Positions 1-7,756 of a stretch of 64,000 nucleotides of DNA are shown piece by piece; the stretch's first letter is position 1; the number at the start of each line of letters is the position of its first letter. The position numbers were made by a program, and so were the translations under genes. The stretch spans positions 186,001-250,000 of the forward strand of contig NZ_CCDM010000001.1 of NCBI RefSeq assembly GCF_000750635.1. Reading direction: 5' to 3'. This stretch comes from Oceanobacillus jeddahensis (lineage in GTDB: Bacteria; Bacillota; Bacilli; Bacillales; Amphibacillaceae). Under the pieces are notes generated by a model. The model worked only from the letters and a program-made list of their open reading frames with translations, searched no databases and was not told the origin of the DNA.

Positions 1-209
1 TAGTATGGACGGTTAGCGAAAAAGCGATCATGCAGTAAGAGCAAGAGAATTCATAATTTCGGTGATTTTATTAGGGTCATGAACTTATTAATTTCAGTTT
101 GTTAGATTGGCTATGTATTCGGTGAATCTATCAAGAAGAAACCCTAAATCAAAAAGAAAAATAGTAAAACAAGTTTGTGAATTGAGATACCAAAGAAAGA
201 GGGAATGGA

Positions 210-422
210 TTGAAATTTATTTACTATAATGATACAGGAAGAAGGGTAACTGTACATCCAGCTACTTTTTCACATGGTTGTATTGGATCAAGAGAAGTAA
301 TTAAGCCTTTAGAACAAAGAGAATTTGTACTACCAGAAGGCACGTTTCCTTGGGTAAAGATGTGGGATTACGGTACAAGTGGGTTAAGTATATTGATTTC
401 TCCTATGCAAGAAGACGAATAA
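210..422 (+). CDS. Small conserved hypothetical protein, 70 aa
   Basis: The gene starts at a TTG codon behind a purine-rich stretch (AAAGAGGGAATGGA) and encodes a short soluble protein with no signal peptide or membrane segment. The chain is rich in aromatic and beta-forming residues (FIYYNDTGRR near the N-terminus, FPWVKMWDYG near residues 46-55). It looks like a small all-beta protein of a kind often annotated as hypothetical in Bacillaceae. I cannot assign a function. A strong hairpin with a T-run lies about 110 bases downstream and may be its terminator. It stands alone, with decayed sequence downstream. Confidence 0.6.
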   Translation: MKFIYYNDTGRRVTVHPATFSHGCIGSREVIKPLEQREFVLPEGTFPWVKMWDYGTSGLSILISPMQEDE

Positions 423-531
423 ACCACCTATCAATATATGTGATGCATGCTAGTTTATTGTGTTAATGTAAGAAGCTCTACGGTGGAATAATAAAGCATA
501 GAAATAGAGTTGGTCTAACATAATAAGTATA

Positions 532-574
532 AGGGCAATCTCAAGTCAATATAGTGAGAGATTGTCCCTTTTTA
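532..574 (+). terminator. Intrinsic terminator
   Basis: An arm at 532-542 (AGGGCAATCTC) pairs with 558-569 and is followed by a run of T (569-574). It probably ends transcription of the small gene at 210-422. Confidence 0.7.
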
Positions 575-808
575 TAATCAATTACCTTTAGATAGTTACG
601 GTGAGACTTATCCTAAGTAATAGTGAATAAAAAAGAGAGTCTAATGTGAAAACAGTGAAAAAAGTGACTGAAATGACTATACTCCTATGAAGCATATCTA
701 AATACACAAAAGATGACTACATTTCGAAAACACAAATTCTATGTTAAGACACCGACATTATTAAAAACCAAAAACACATAAATCAAACTATTCCTAAACG
801 TTATCTAG

Positions 809-973
809 TTAATTTTATCATCGCTTGGAATTGATGTTTTAGAGCTGAAAAGAACGATCAACAAGAATGAATTAACGAACCAACATGAAATGATCTATAA
901 GCTCACTATAAAAGATGCAAAAGCTCAAATGAAAAGAAAAAAGACAAGTATATTGTGGTACAATGATCAATAA
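809..973 (+). pseudogene. Decayed coding remnant
   Basis: An open frame of about 54 codons ends at TAA 971-973 and has a coding-like composition rich in Lys, Glu and Leu, but no start codon with a ribosome binding site. The family is not recognised. It lies in the 820-base gap between two intact genes and is best read as a fragment. The rest of the gap, apart from the terminator at 532-574 and the remnant at 1061-1197, shows nothing clear. Confidence 0.3.
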
Positions 974-1060
974 CGACAGTCGACGATAGAAAGTCTATAA
1001 ATAGATCATTTAAAAAGATTCATCACACATTAGTTCTTAGCAGTATTTTACAACTGAATG

Positions 1061-1197
1061 ATGACAAAAACCTTTATGAATCCAAGTTATGCTTCAGCTG
1101 TTGTTGTAAGAGAAGTAGAGAATGGTAAAGTGTGATAGAAATATAAAGGGAAGAATCTCAATGAAATAAAAGCCGAAGAAATTGATCTTTATCTTTA
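1061..1197 (+). pseudogene. Broken small gene
   Basis: One frame starts at ATG 1061 and reads MTKTFMNPSYASAVVVREV and on to a double stop (TGA TAG) at 1133-1138. It then continues in the same frame with a plausible protein (KYKGKNLNEIKAEEIDLYL) until another double stop. Continuity of sense across the stops suggests a recently inactivated small gene of unknown family. Confidence 0.35.
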
Positions 1198-1241
1198 GTA
1201 GCATATAACGTATAGCAAAAATAATATATGGGGGGTCTATT

Positions 1242-1898
1242 ATGTGGAAACACATCCTGGTAGTATTTTTATCAGCAATTATTATTCTTAGCGGGTGTGC
1301 AAATGATACAGTGGAGAATGAAAATAGCTCTTCGGATAGTGAAAAGGATAATATGGTTGAAGATAGTAATGATGAAGAGAAGGAAAATCAAGAATCGAAT
1401 AGTAATGAATCATCAGAGGAAGAATTTGACGAGGTTATTCATATAGAAAAAGAGCTGTTGGATAAAGGGGTTCCCAGAAGAGGGGTAAATGATATATTAA
1501 GTGGAAGAGAACTGGAATATGAGAGGCATGACGATGAATCTTATACATATAAGCTGACCACGCAGGAACTTGAGGAAATAAAAGAAGAAGTAGAAAGAGG
1601 TATTGAGGAAGATATCGTTAAAGAATTTGCAGATAGTGAAGAAATGGTATCCTTACATGAAATTGAGGTAAATGAACCTTATACAAAATTCACGCTTATT
1701 GTTGATGAGGATGTTTATAAAGATACCCGGGATGCATTTGCAGCATATGCTTTAAGTATATCCAGTTTGTTTTGGCAAGCTCTTGAAGGAAAGGACTTGG
1801 ACTCCTATGAAGTTCAAGTTGATATGAAGGATGCAGAATCTGGAGAAATCTTTGAATCTGTTAACTATTTAGAAGAAGATATTAACTATTATGATTAG
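1242..1898 (+). CDS. Acidic lipoprotein of unknown function, 218 aa
   Basis: Residues 1-19 form a signal peptide with the lipobox LSGC, so the protein should be lipid-anchored on the outer face of the membrane. Residues 20-65 are a low-complexity linker rich in Ser, Glu, Asp and Asn. The rest is a compact acidic domain of about 150 residues. The start ATG follows GGGGGTC. No catalytic motif is visible and I do not recognise the family. It is monocistronic and converges on the gene at 2026-3222 across a shared terminator. The very acidic composition fits a surface protein in a salt-tolerant species, which is only an inference. Confidence 0.75.
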   Translation: MWKHILVVFLSAIIILSGCANDTVENENSSSDSEKDNMVEDSNDEEKENQESNSNESSEEEFDEVIHIEKELLDKGVPRRGVNDILSGRELEYERHDDESYTYKLTTQELEEIKEEVERGIEEDIVKEFADSEEMVSLHEIEVNEPYTKFTLIVDEDVYKDTRDAFAAYALSISSLFWQALEGKDLDSYEVQVDMKDAESGEIFESVNYLEEDINYYD

Positions 1899-1960
1899 CC
1901 AGCCAAAAGAGAACATACCATTATATAAACACATTCTCTTCCAAGCACCCGCTACCCTAT

Positions 1961-2008
1961 AAAAATAGGACAAAGGAGTTACTCTCCCTTGTCCTATAAG
2001 TTTTTTTT
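1961..2008. terminator. Bidirectional terminator
   Basis: The arms 1965-1978 and 1984-1997 (ATAGGACAAAGGAG against CTCCCTTGTCCTAT) form a hairpin. T8 follows on the plus strand and T5 on the minus strand, so it can serve both converging genes. Confidence 0.85.
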
Positions 2009-2025
2009 GGTTTTTCTAGTAACAC

Positions 2026-3222
2026 TTATTTCGTATAATTATCAAAATACCCCTGAATAAAAACAATCGGCGTCCCTTTATCCCCACTGCCTGAAGTTAA
2101 ATCAGACAGCGACCCGATAAGGTCTGTCAGTCTCCGAGGAGTAGTTCCCTGAGCTTCCATTGCTCCAACCAAGTCATCCTGTTTCTCATTAATGTGTTTA
2201 GAGATAGCCTCTTTTAGCTCTTCCCCTTTTAAGTCAGCAAATTGATTGTCAGCCAAATACTTTAATTTAATTTCATTTGGTGTTCCTTCTAATCCAGTTG
2301 TGTAAGCAGGGGAAACAACCGGATCTGCCAATTCCCATATCTTTCCTACAGGATCTTTAAATGCTCCATCGCCATAAATCATGACCTCAACCGTTTTACC
2401 TGTCTTTTCTTTCAGGATTTCTTGAATGTTGTCAACGACAGGCTGACAATTGTGAGGGAATAACTTTACACTATCCTCTGTTGCTTTATTTGAGCCCAGT
2501 AAGCCATAAGCTTCATTAAAGCCGCTTCCGTCAATTGATTCAGAAAGAATATTATCAAGGCTATAAACTTTTTCCCCGCCATTACCCTTTAAAATTCGCT
2601 TCATTCTGTCCCGAGAATGAATATCACAACAAAGTACGCTCTTTGTGTATTGCAAAATCGTCTTTGGATCATTTGAAAAGATGACTTCGCATTCTATTCC
2701 ATATTCTTCAACCAGGGACTTGTAATAATCGATATAATCTACACCTGTGAAGGTATGTTTGTTGTAGCCAAAGTGCTCCCGAAATTGCTTTTCTGTTAGA
2801 ACATCTGTCCAAGGGTTTATTCCTTTTTCATCAAGTGTATCTAAATCCACTAAATGATTGCCTACTTCATCGGAGGGATAGCTGAGCATTAACACGATTT
2901 TCTTGGCGCCTTTTGCGATTCCGCTAAGACAAATAGAAAAACGGTTACGGCTGAGGATTGGGAAAATCACACCGATGGTATCATCCCCAAATTTAGTTTG
3001 AACATCGTTGGCAATATGGTCAATCGTAGCGTAGTTGCCTTGTGCACGTGCCACAACGGACTCCGTAACGGTTACAATATCTTTATTCTGAATGGTAAAG
3101 CCTTCAATTTCTGCTGCTTTTAATACACTATCCGCAACAATTTCCTCAATGTTATCTCCCGTATTGATGATGGGACAACGCAGTCCTCTGGCGATAGTTC
3201 CTACAACTCTTTCCACAATCAT
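2026..3222 (-). CDS. CofE-like gamma-glutamyl ligase (coenzyme F420-0:L-glutamate ligase family)
   Basis: The 398-residue protein carries the F420 ligase fold. The N-terminal region (RGLRCPIINTGDNIEEIV) is followed by the family segment around VARAQGNYATIDHIAND and by acidic, metal-binding type motifs. True CofE adds gamma-linked glutamates to coenzyme F420-0 using GTP. Firmicutes such as this one are not known to make F420, and no other F420 gene is present here, so the real acceptor is unknown. The gene is divergent from a LysR regulator, which probably controls it. GAAGGAGCGA lies immediately before the ATG. A start at the GTG two codons downstream would be better spaced. Confidence 0.8.
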   Translation of the reverse strand: MIVERVVGTIARGLRCPIINTGDNIEEIVADSVLKAAEIEGFTIQNKDIVTVTESVVARAQGNYATIDHIANDVQTKFGDDTIGVIFPILSRNRFSICLSGIAKGAKKIVLMLSYPSDEVGNHLVDLDTLDEKGINPWTDVLTEKQFREHFGYNKHTFTGVDYIDYYKSLVEEYGIECEVIFSNDPKTILQYTKSVLCCDIHSRDRMKRILKGNGGEKVYSLDNILSESIDGSGFNEAYGLLGSNKATEDSVKLFPHNCQPVVDNIQEILKEKTGKTVEVMIYGDGAFKDPVGKIWELADPVVSPAYTTGLEGTPNEIKLKYLADNQFADLKGEELKEAISKHINEKQDDLVGAMEAQGTTPRRLTDLIGSLSDLTSGSGDKGTPIVFIQGYFDNYTK

Positions 3223-3386
3223 TCGCTCCTTCTTGGTAATGTTGCTGTATTCTATAAAATATTCACTTGTTTAAAAGTATCTTAACTAATACGCTAACAA
3301 TCTAAACAGTCTCCTCTTGTAATATACGGCTTTTTATGATATAAGTAAAGTCAATATATCTAATATAGGGTATAAGGATGGGTTAT

Positions 3387-4280
3387 ATGACAGGCAAATT
3401 GGATTTATATTATCTTTTTTATACGGTTGGTAAAAATAAAAGCTTTTCTAAAGCGGCTAAAGAGCTGTATATGTCCCAGCCGGCAATAAGCCAATCAATG
3501 GCACAATTAGAGAAGGAATTAGATACAAGGCTGTTTAATCGGCTGTCTAAAGGTGTAACGCTAACAGATGAAGGAAATTTATTGTTTGAATATGTCAGTT
3601 CAGCACTTCAATTTATACAAGCTGGGGAAGAAAAGCTTTTAGAATTTAAAAATTTAATCATTGGTGAGTTTAAAATAGGGGTCAGCGATACCATTTCGCG
3701 ATTTTTTCTGCTTCCCTATTTAGAAACATTTCATAATCGGTATCCAAATCTCAAATTCAAAATAGTTAATGGGACTACGTGGGAAATCATAGCTGCCTTA
3801 AAAGCAGGAGAAGTGAACATCGCTATCTGTAATCTCCCCATTGACGACAAATCATTAGAAGTAAATCCTTTATTGGAAATTCAGGATACCTTTGTATATG
3901 GCGAAAAATACCGAAAAGAATTATCTAAGCCGATTGAACTGGAAGAATTGGTTAAGTTCCCGCTTATTTTATTAGACAATTCCAATTCCCGGAGATATGT
4001 CGAAGAATTTTTTCTTACAAAAGGAATTAAAATCCAACCGGAATTTGAACTAGGTTCCCATGAACTGCTGTTAGAATTTGCAAAGATTAATCTTGGCGTT
4101 GCTTGCGTCACAAAAGAATTCTCTGAACAGTTTTTGAGAGAAGGCCTGCTTGACGAAGTGGCTTTAATGGAACCTATACCTAAAAGAAGTATTGGCATAT
4201 GTTATTTAAAAAATGTTCCTTTAAATCGAGCTGCGGAAAGGTTTGTGGACATTATGGAAGAGAATATGAGGGATTTCTAA
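3387..4280 (+). CDS. LysR family transcriptional regulator
   Basis: The protein has an N-terminal winged helix-turn-helix (about residues 3-60, with SFSKAAKELYMSQPAISQSM as the recognition region) and a C-terminal two-lobed effector-binding domain typical of LysR proteins, about 297 aa in all. An upstream in-frame ATG at 3378 abuts AAGG and is too close to it. The ATG at 3387 is well spaced, so I prefer it. The gene is divergent from the CofE-like ligase with 160 bases between them. LysR regulators usually control the divergent gene and themselves, so the ligase is its most likely target. The effector is unknown. Confidence 0.88.
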   Translation: MTGKLDLYYLFYTVGKNKSFSKAAKELYMSQPAISQSMAQLEKELDTRLFNRLSKGVTLTDEGNLLFEYVSSALQFIQAGEEKLLEFKNLIIGEFKIGVSDTISRFFLLPYLETFHNRYPNLKFKIVNGTTWEIIAALKAGEVNIAICNLPIDDKSLEVNPLLEIQDTFVYGEKYRKELSKPIELEELVKFPLILLDNSNSRRYVEEFFLTKGIKIQPEFELGSHELLLEFAKINLGVACVTKEFSEQFLREGLLDEVALMEPIPKRSIGICYLKNVPLNRAAERFVDIMEENMRDF

Positions 4281-4400
4281 TAGCAATAAGTGTACCATTC
4301 GTTTGGTTAATATGAGAAGATGTATGCAGTACAAAATAAGATGATTTTTATATTTGAAAGCTTATTAAACAACCATTTTGGAACCATAGGAGGTAAGTAA

Positions 4401-4928
4401 ATGAATGATCATTTTATTGTAATGGCAAAAAAGGGAAGGATGGTCATGCTGACTATTTTTTCTCTCATGTTTGTTGTGCTGGGCATATTCATTTTATTAT
4501 TCCCGTTTAACGAACCAATGTTACCCATGGTGATAGGGATTCTGGCTATTTTAGTATTTGGGCTTTGTTTCCTGTATTATGTTAAAGCACTCGTCAAAAG
4601 GGAACCAGCCCTCATTATTACAAAAGAAGGAATCATAGATAATTCCAGTTACATTCGAGCAGGTCTCGTCAAATGGGAGGAAATTGAAGCAATTGATTTT
4701 TTGAACTTTTCAGGTCAGGTGTTTCTTGGCATTTTTACATATAATCGTGAATTGATTATCAACCGGTCAAGTGGAATGAAAAGAGTATTTAATCGATTAA
4801 ACAAAGGGCTATTGCCATCTCAAGTTAATATACCCTTTAAGAATTTGGAGTGTTCTGCGGAGGAACTGATGAAGGCTATTGAAGAACGATGGGATACAGC
4901 GTTGGAGGAAGAAAGTAAAAAAGAATGA
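4401..4928 (+). CDS. STM3941-like membrane protein, 175 aa
   Basis: Two hydrophobic segments (about residues 14-33 and 40-60) form a membrane hairpin. They are followed by a cytoplasmic domain of about 110 residues with a PH-like pattern (ALIITKEGIID, VKWEEIEAID, LIINRSSG). This layout matches the STM3941 family of uncharacterised proteins. The ATG follows a perfect AGGAGGT site. It stands alone after the LysR gene and ends at a bidirectional terminator shared with the symporter gene. The function is unknown. The family call rests on layout and motif resemblance. Confidence 0.7.
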   Translation: MNDHFIVMAKKGRMVMLTIFSLMFVVLGIFILLFPFNEPMLPMVIGILAILVFGLCFLYYVKALVKREPALIITKEGIIDNSSYIRAGLVKWEEIEAIDFLNFSGQVFLGIFTYNRELIINRSSGMKRVFNRLNKGLLPSQVNIPFKNLECSAEELMKAIEERWDTALEEESKKE

Positions 4929-4970
4929 AGCCAAAAAGCTGTCAGCAGAAGTAATTGGAAAATACATGAG

Positions 4971-5024
4971 AAGAAGAGGAATTTTACATCAAAACTCGAT
5001 GTGAAATTCCTCTTCTTTTATTTT
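4971..5024. terminator. Bidirectional terminator
   Basis: A 20-base arm at 4971-4990 pairs with 4998-5017 with a single G-T wobble. TTATTTTAG follows on the plus strand. It separates the converging genes at 4401-4928 and 5044-6276. Confidence 0.85.
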
Positions 5025-5043
5025 AGGCTGATTAAGTCTTATG

Positions 5044-6276
5044 TTATGATTTCCGAGCTTTTAATTTTACATTCCGTTTCTCCTCCGATTTATCAATCAG
5101 GACTGCTGCAGTGGCATCGCCGGTGATGTTCATGGTCGTATAAGCCATATCGAGTAATCGATAGATGGCTGCGATAGGACCCATCAATTCGATCGGCAGG
5201 TTAAGAAGCGTGAGGAAGGATGCTCCGAGTACAATTCCGCCGCCTGGGATGCCGGGCGCTGCCATATTTAAAATGGTTGCAATCATGACGAGATAAATAA
5301 TTTGGCCGACACCGAGCGGGATATCGTAAAAGTCAGATACAAAGACAGCAAGCAGGCTAAATGATACTGCTCCGCCGGCCATATTAATGGTTGTCCCCAA
5401 TGGTACAACAAAGTTCGTAATAGATTCGGAAACTTTAAAATCATTTCTGGTTACCCGCATGGTTGTTGGCATCGTTACAGCAGAACTTGTAGTGGATAGC
5501 GATACCAGCCACACTTTATAAATGCCCTTAATAAAATCAATCGGATTGAATTTACTATATAACCAGACCGGAATCAACATCACCAGGATAAAGACGATAA
5601 TACATGCGAAATATGCTGTGAAAATATATAATCCAAGTGCAGAGAAAATGCCGGCGCCATATTCAGCAATAGCGAAGGCCATCAGAAAAATAATTCCAAT
5701 CGGTGTGAGCTCCATGATGAAATCAAGAATTTTAAAGATGACTTTGGACAAGCTGTTGATAAAAGCTTTGACTGGATCCGCCTCTTTCCCAACGATAACG
5801 ATGGCTACCGAGAAAATAACGGTAAATAAAATGGTTGCAAAAATATCCCCTTCAGAAATCGCCTGGAATAGATTGCTTGGTACAATATTCATAAAGAAAT
5901 CTGCCACACTTGGTTCGGTAATTTCCCCGTCATATCCGCCGCCAGCATCCATATTAATTCTCTGACCAGGACGAATCAGGTAGGAAATAAATAAACTGAT
6001 GGCTGCAGTGGTGATAAACATGGCAACAAAGACAACGATACTTTTAAAGCCAATTCGGCCGAGGTCACTGGAACTGCCGATATTAATAATACCAGTGGAG
6101 ACGGCTACAAAAATAATGGGAATAATCATCATCTGAATTAAATTTAAATAAATATCGCCAATAAATTTTGCTTGAATAGAGAATTCGGGTAAAAGGATAC
6201 CAAATAGGATTCCGAGCCCGAACCCAATCGCAATTCGGGTGAATAAGTGTTTTTTAGCGGTTAACAAGTTTTTCAT
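5044..6276 (-). CDS. Dicarboxylate/amino acid:cation symporter (GltP/DctA type)
   Basis: The 410-residue polytopic protein belongs to the DAACS family. It has about eight membrane spans, the serine-rich re-entrant loop (SLSTTSSAVTMPTTM) near residue 270, the TINMAGGA motif and the substrate-binding helix (AYTTMNITGDATAAVLID) near the C-terminus. Such proteins take up glutamate, aspartate or C4-dicarboxylates with Na+ or H+. The ATG has a good site (AAAGGAGCC). It overlaps the 3' end of pheA by 23 bases, so the two are co-transcribed and the symporter should fall under the phenylalanine attenuator upstream of pheA. That pairing hints at import of an aromatic precursor or an amino donor such as glutamate, but the substrate cannot be read from sequence. 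Confidence 0.9.
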   Translation of the reverse strand: MKNLLTAKKHLFTRIAIGFGLGILFGILLPEFSIQAKFIGDIYLNLIQMMIIPIIFVAVSTGIINIGSSSDLGRIGFKSIVVFVAMFITTAAISLFISYLIRPGQRINMDAGGGYDGEITEPSVADFFMNIVPSNLFQAISEGDIFATILFTVIFSVAIVIVGKEADPVKAFINSLSKVIFKILDFIMELTPIGIIFLMAFAIAEYGAGIFSALGLYIFTAYFACIIVFILVMLIPVWLYSKFNPIDFIKGIYKVWLVSLSTTSSAVTMPTTMRVTRNDFKVSESITNFVVPLGTTINMAGGAVSFSLLAVFVSDFYDIPLGVGQIIYLVMIATILNMAAPGIPGGGIVLGASFLTLLNLPIELMGPIAAIYRLLDMAYTTMNITGDATAAVLIDKSEEKRNVKLKARKS

Positions 6277-7123
6277 ACTGTAAGGCTCCTTTGTATGCTG
6301 GGATTTTACCTTTACGGTAATTGCCTAAAATATTTATATAAGTGCAGAAATCTTCTAACTCTTTTAACGCTATATGGAGTGCCTCGTGGTCAGCACTGTT
6401 ATCCATGTCGATAAAGAATCCATATGTGAACGGTTCAAATTGAACTGGACGAGGCATCAAGTAGAGCACATCAATAGCATGCTTTTTAAAAATGTTTAAC
6501 ATATCGTATAGTGAGCCTGTGCTGTGATTGGCTTCGACATAAATAGATGTTTTATCCTGTATTTGATTTACGAGCGCCTTTTTCTTTTTAAAAAATAAGA
6601 AACGCGTCGTATTGAATGGATTGTTACTGATATTTTCTTGAATCACGGTCATGCCGTACAATGCTGCAGCATGGCTGCCTGCGATGCTGGCGATGGTATG
6701 ATCCTCTGCGTATTTAACCATTTCCACTGCACCAGCTGTATCCATATAGTCGAGGACCTCAATATGCGGGTACTGACTTAAATAGGTATCACATTGTTTA
6801 AGTGCTTCCGGATGTGAATACACTTTTGTGATTTCCGACAGCTTCATGGGATGCTTTGTAATGAGTGCATGATTAATTTTTACATAGATTTCATCCGTAG
6901 CAATGACATCTAAATACTTCAATAAATCAATCGTTCTTGTAATAGGACCGCTTGTTGCGTTTTCTACTGGCAGCGCAATATAGTCAACCTCCTCATGGAG
7001 CAATGCATCCACTAATAATGGAAAAGTAAGATACCCCTTCGTCTGATAATTGTTTCCTTCACTAAACTTTTGGCATGCAATCGTACTGTAACTGCCTTCC
7101 ACGCCTTGATAACCAATTAACAA
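6254..7123 (-). CDS. pheA: Prephenate dehydratase
   Basis: This is a monofunctional prephenate dehydratase, which converts prephenate to phenylpyruvate, the committed step to phenylalanine. The N-terminal GYQGVEGSYS, the ENATSGPI segment and the catalytic TTRFLFF are present. A C-terminal ACT domain (about residues 200-285) should bind phenylalanine for feedback control. An in-frame GTG at 7132 overlaps the ribosome binding site. The TTG at 7123 sits 8 bases behind AGGAG and is preferred. Transcription starts about 270 bases upstream and passes a leader peptide and two terminators. The downstream symporter gene overlaps the 3' end. Confidence 0.95.
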   Translation of the reverse strand: MLIGYQGVEGSYSTIACQKFSEGNNYQTKGYLTFPLLVDALLHEEVDYIALPVENATSGPITRTIDLLKYLDVIATDEIYVKINHALITKHPMKLSEITKVYSHPEALKQCDTYLSQYPHIEVLDYMDTAGAVEMVKYAEDHTIASIAGSHAAALYGMTVIQENISNNPFNTTRFLFFKKKKALVNQIQDKTSIYVEANHSTGSLYDMLNIFKKHAIDVLYLMPRPVQFEPFTYGFFIDMDNSADHEALHIALKELEDFCTYINILGNYRKGKIPAYKGALQYEKLVNR

Positions 7124-7147
7124 TTTATTCACTCCTCTACTGATGAT

Positions 7148-7201
7148 AAAAAAAGACCATTTATGTTTCTGCCGCTAGAATAAGAGAAACGTAAATGGTC
7201 T
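7148..7201 (-). terminator. Second leader terminator, just upstream of pheA
   Basis: On the minus strand the arm 7201-7185 (AGACCATTTACGTTTCT) pairs with 7170-7154 and is followed by seven T (7154-7148). It ends about 25 bases before the pheA start, so every pheA transcript must read through it. No plus-strand gene ends here, and the plus strand has only A-runs at this point. Confidence 0.85.
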
Positions 7202-7211
7202 AAAAAAATAT

Positions 7212-7249
7212 AAAAAAACCAGCCACTTCGATTTCTCCTGTGACTGGTT
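7212..7249 (-). terminator. First leader terminator of the pheA attenuator (3:4 hairpin)
   Basis: The arm 7249-7240 (AACCAGTCAC) pairs with 7226-7217 (GTGGCTGGTT) and is followed by T7. Its 5' arm is also the partner of the antiterminator at 7275-7241, so the two structures exclude each other. Confidence 0.88.
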
Positions 7250-7332
7250 AAACATGTTTACATGCTAATCAGCCATCTTAGATATAGGTCGTCTATATCC
7301 ATGATGGCATATAGACGCTATCTAAAATAGCT
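7241..7332 (-). promoter_or_regulatory. Phenylalanine attenuator: 1:2 pause hairpin and 2:3 antiterminator
   Basis: The RNA segment 7332-7319, which holds the Ser-Tyr-Phe-Arg codons and part of the stop codon of the leader ORF, pairs over 14 bases with 7284-7271. An inner 8-base stem (7316-7309 with 7298-7291) extends this 1:2 hairpin. The segment 7275-7261 can instead pair with 7256-7241 (TGGCTG with CAGTCA, then ATTAG and CATG with their partners; one mismatch, one bulge) and so capture the 5' arm of the terminator at 7249-7212. A ribosome stalled on the Phe codons at 7341-7333 would cover the 5' arm of 1:2 and favour the antiterminator. Confidence 0.85.
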
Positions 7333-7374
7333 AAAAAAGAAACGATTTAATTGTCGGGATGGATGCTTTAACAT
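7318..7374 (-). CDS. pheL: pheA leader peptide, 18 aa, Phe-rich
   Basis: The ORF reads MLKHPSRQLNRFFFSYFR and stops at TAG 7320-7318. Four of its last seven residues are Phe and one is Tyr. GAGTG lies 6 bases before the ATG and is a modest ribosome binding site. It begins about 27 bases after the expected transcription start and precedes two alternative hairpins and a terminator. This is the arrangement of enterobacterial pheL. Its role should be to sense charged tRNA-Phe through ribosome stalling rather than to act as a peptide. Confidence 0.85.
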   Translation of the reverse strand: MLKHPSRQLNRFFFSYFR

Positions 7375-7407
7375 AATAATCACTCGAATCTTTTAATTGT
7401 TAAATAG

Positions 7408-7436
7408 ATTCTAACGATTTGTTGGTGTGTTGTCAA
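7408..7436 (-). promoter_or_regulatory. Sigma-A promoter of the pheA leader
   Basis: TTGACA (7436-7431), a 17-base spacer and TAGAAT (7413-7408) make a near-consensus promoter on the minus strand. The expected start is near 7401. Confidence 0.88.
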
Positions 7437-7540
7437 TACGAACTGACAGTATGTGTAGTAATAGATATAAAATACAAAATATATAATTCAGAGGAATTTT
7501 GAAATAAAAAAGATCATTTTACACAAAAGGAAAGGTTTAT

Positions 7541-7569
7541 TTGCTATTCCGATAAGGCCTTGATAAAAT
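7541..7569 (+). promoter_or_regulatory. Sigma-A promoter of the rRNA methyltransferase leader
   Basis: TTGCTA (7541-7546), a 17-base spacer and TAAAAT (7564-7569) lie 44 bases before a short leader ORF. The expected transcription start is near 7576. Confidence 0.65.
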
Positions 7570-7612
7570 ATCAATTGCTTTACCACTATTTTTATTCAGA
7601 GGAGACTTTTCC

Positions 7613-7642
7613 ATGATTATTCAATTCATTGTTTATCGATAG
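7613..7642 (+). CDS. Leader peptide of the rRNA methyltransferase gene, 9 aa
   Basis: The ORF MIIQFIVYR has a strong ribosome binding site (AGAGGAG, 7598-7604) spaced 8 bases from its ATG and ends at TAG 7640-7642. One base later the 5' arm of an intrinsic terminator begins. A ribosome held near the end of this ORF would physically cover that arm and let RNA polymerase pass. Short hydrophobic leaders of this kind precede erm and several ABC-F resistance genes, where an antibiotic-bound ribosome stalls. That an antibiotic is the inducer here is an inference. Confidence 0.7.
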   Translation: MIIQFIVYR

Positions 7643-7643
7643 T

Positions 7644-7721
7644 AAAAGGTATAGACTGTATTCAAACCCAGTTCAATTTTTTAAAACATTTGACGAGGGT
7701 TTATTTGTCTATGCCTTTTTT
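7644..7721 (+). terminator. Leader terminator (attenuator) before the rRNA methyltransferase gene
   Basis: The arm 7644-7656 (AAAAGGTATAGAC) pairs with 7707-7719. An inner stem AAACCC (7664-7669) pairs with GGGTTT (7697-7702). A T-run covers 7716-7721. The structure lies between promoter and gene, immediately after the leader ORF stop codon, and leaves the gene's own ribosome binding site free. It would therefore act on transcription rather than on translation. Confidence 0.8.
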
Positions 7722-7756
7722 ATTTATCTATAAAACGAATGAATGAGGTGTCTACT

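Noticed and set aside
5522-5965. 147-codon ORF on the plus strand
   Set aside because: Antisense to the symporter gene; no recognisable protein.
7141-7440. T-box riboswitch upstream of pheA
   Set aside because: The conserved T-box bulge sequence (TGGNACCGCG-like) was not found on the minus strand. The Phe-codon ORF and competing hairpins explain the region better.
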